From Nitrosopumilaceae archaeon (GTDB lineage: Archaea > Thermoproteota > Nitrososphaeria > Nitrososphaerales > Nitrosopumilaceae), in contig JAGWAW010000101.1 of NCBI GenBank assembly GCA_021296165.1, positions 1 through 5,937 of the forward strand: a stretch of 5,937 bases of DNA, given 5' to 3'. The position numbers and the translations under genes are program-made. Position 1 is the stretch's first letter. Every line of letters starts with the position of its first letter. The notes under the pieces are model-generated. The model ran no database searches and was not told the DNA's origin. It worked only from the letters and a program-made list of their open reading frames with translations. Below are positions 5,659-5,937 of this stretch, piece by piece.

Positions 5659-5937
5659 ATGGAAAGGCCGAACCACATCGACCCCACACATGAAAGTATC
5701 CGGATGCAAGATGCGCCATCCGGTTCGGACCGCCGCTCCCCAGACATATCCAGCCGCGCGTGCGGCGCGGCACTCCTAGCGGCGGAGCATCCGCGATGCA
5801 TGCCCCATCACGGCCGGGCACCATACCGTGTGGACCGCACGAGATCTGGGAAACGTATACTGGAGTGGTCCCCTCTAATGGAGACCGATTTTCGCGACAT
5901 TCTATTCACACCTATCGCCTCCTATATCAGGCATGAC
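5659..5937 (+). CDS. Possible partial hypothetical gene running off the window edge
   Basis: An ATG at 5659 opens a frame of 93 codons with no stop before the window ends, so the C-terminus is missing. The peptide begins MERPNHIDPTHESIRMQD and is rich in Arg, His, Ser and Pro; I recognise no family, signal peptide or membrane segment. In favour are the strong TATA-like box 43 bp upstream and an open length that is unlikely, though not rare, by chance at this GC content. Against are the unusual composition, the lack of a ribosome-binding site, a 17-nt predicted leader unlike the leaderless genes here, and several hairpins within 5700-5799, which would also suit a structured RNA. It could be a real gene, a small RNA, or chance. 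Confidence 0.25.
   Translation, partial: MERPNHIDPTHESIRMQDAPSGSDRRSPDISSRACGAALLAAEHPRCMPHHGRAPYRVDRTRSGKRILEWSPLMETDFRDILFTPIASYIRHD
5700..5799. other. Cluster of three short hairpins
   Basis: Three consecutive perfect stems occur: CCGGATG (5700-5706) with CATCCGG (5717-5723); GCCGCGC (5753-5759) with GCGCGGC (5765-5771) over a 5-nt loop; and GCATC (5787-5791) with GATGC (5795-5799) over a 3-nt loop. They lie about 60 bp or more downstream of the strong TATA-like box. They do not match any RNA family I recognise, and stems of this size arise by chance in GC-rich DNA. Confidence 0.3.

Noticed and set aside
5578..5801. GCGATGCAT repeated at 5578-5586 and 5793-5801
   Set aside because: A 9-bp match 215 bp apart, with a palindromic ATGCAT centre, is too short to support a repeat family.
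5867..5886. Hairpin GGTCCCC-tctaat-GGAGACC followed by TTTT
   Set aside because: It has one mismatch, a short T-run and lies within an open frame with no known gene ending before it; likely chance.
1..5937. CRISPR array, transposase or defence genes
   Set aside because: No regularly spaced repeats beyond the two-copy direct repeat and no such protein motifs were seen on either strand.

Overview
The window looks like a piece of a GC-rich archaeal chromosome, most likely a marine group I.1a thaumarchaeon (Nitrososphaerota) close to Cenarchaeum symbiosum. The evidence is an archaeal/eukaryotic-type translation initiation factor 6, a Sulfolobus-type [3Fe-4S][4Fe-4S] ferredoxin, TATA-like boxes about 25-30 bp before the chosen start codons, and no Shine-Dalgarno sequences. 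Genes are GC-rich while promoter gaps are AT-rich. The species assignment is inference; I could not run a search.

Layout, left to right. Positions 1-129 are GC-rich and probably hold the edge of a neighbouring gene I cannot identify. Positions 130-273 are a non-coding gap containing T-tracts that suit termination of the ferredoxin gene. On the minus strand lie a dicluster ferredoxin (274-813, start possibly 804) and, 87 bp upstream of it, a secreted type 1 periplasmic-binding-fold protein (901-2217). A 267-bp divergent promoter region (2218-2484) follows, dominated by a long imperfect inverted repeat with a nested direct repeat. The plus-strand gene for aIF6 (2485-3144) comes next. It converges on minus-strand hisS (3153-4412) with only 8 bp between the stop codons. 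A 308-bp gap (4413-4720) separates hisS from a minus-strand alpha/beta hydrolase (4721-5515). The last 422 bp hold the hydrolase promoter, a very AT-rich stretch with a strong TATA-like box, and a plus-strand reading frame that stays open to the window edge.

The genes are mostly housekeeping: electron transfer, ligand binding outside the cell, 60S/50S subunit maturation, tRNA charging, and an unassigned hydrolase. Each has its own promoter-like element, so they read as single-gene transcription units rather than a pathway operon. TATA spacing places transcription starts at or within a few bases of the start codons, implying leaderless mRNAs; it also argues for shorter N-termini of the binding protein and HisRS than the longest open frames give.

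I found no CRISPR array, transposase, rRNA or convincing tRNA, and no clear new multi-gene system. The least explained structure is the inverted repeat between the binding-protein and aIF6 promoters.
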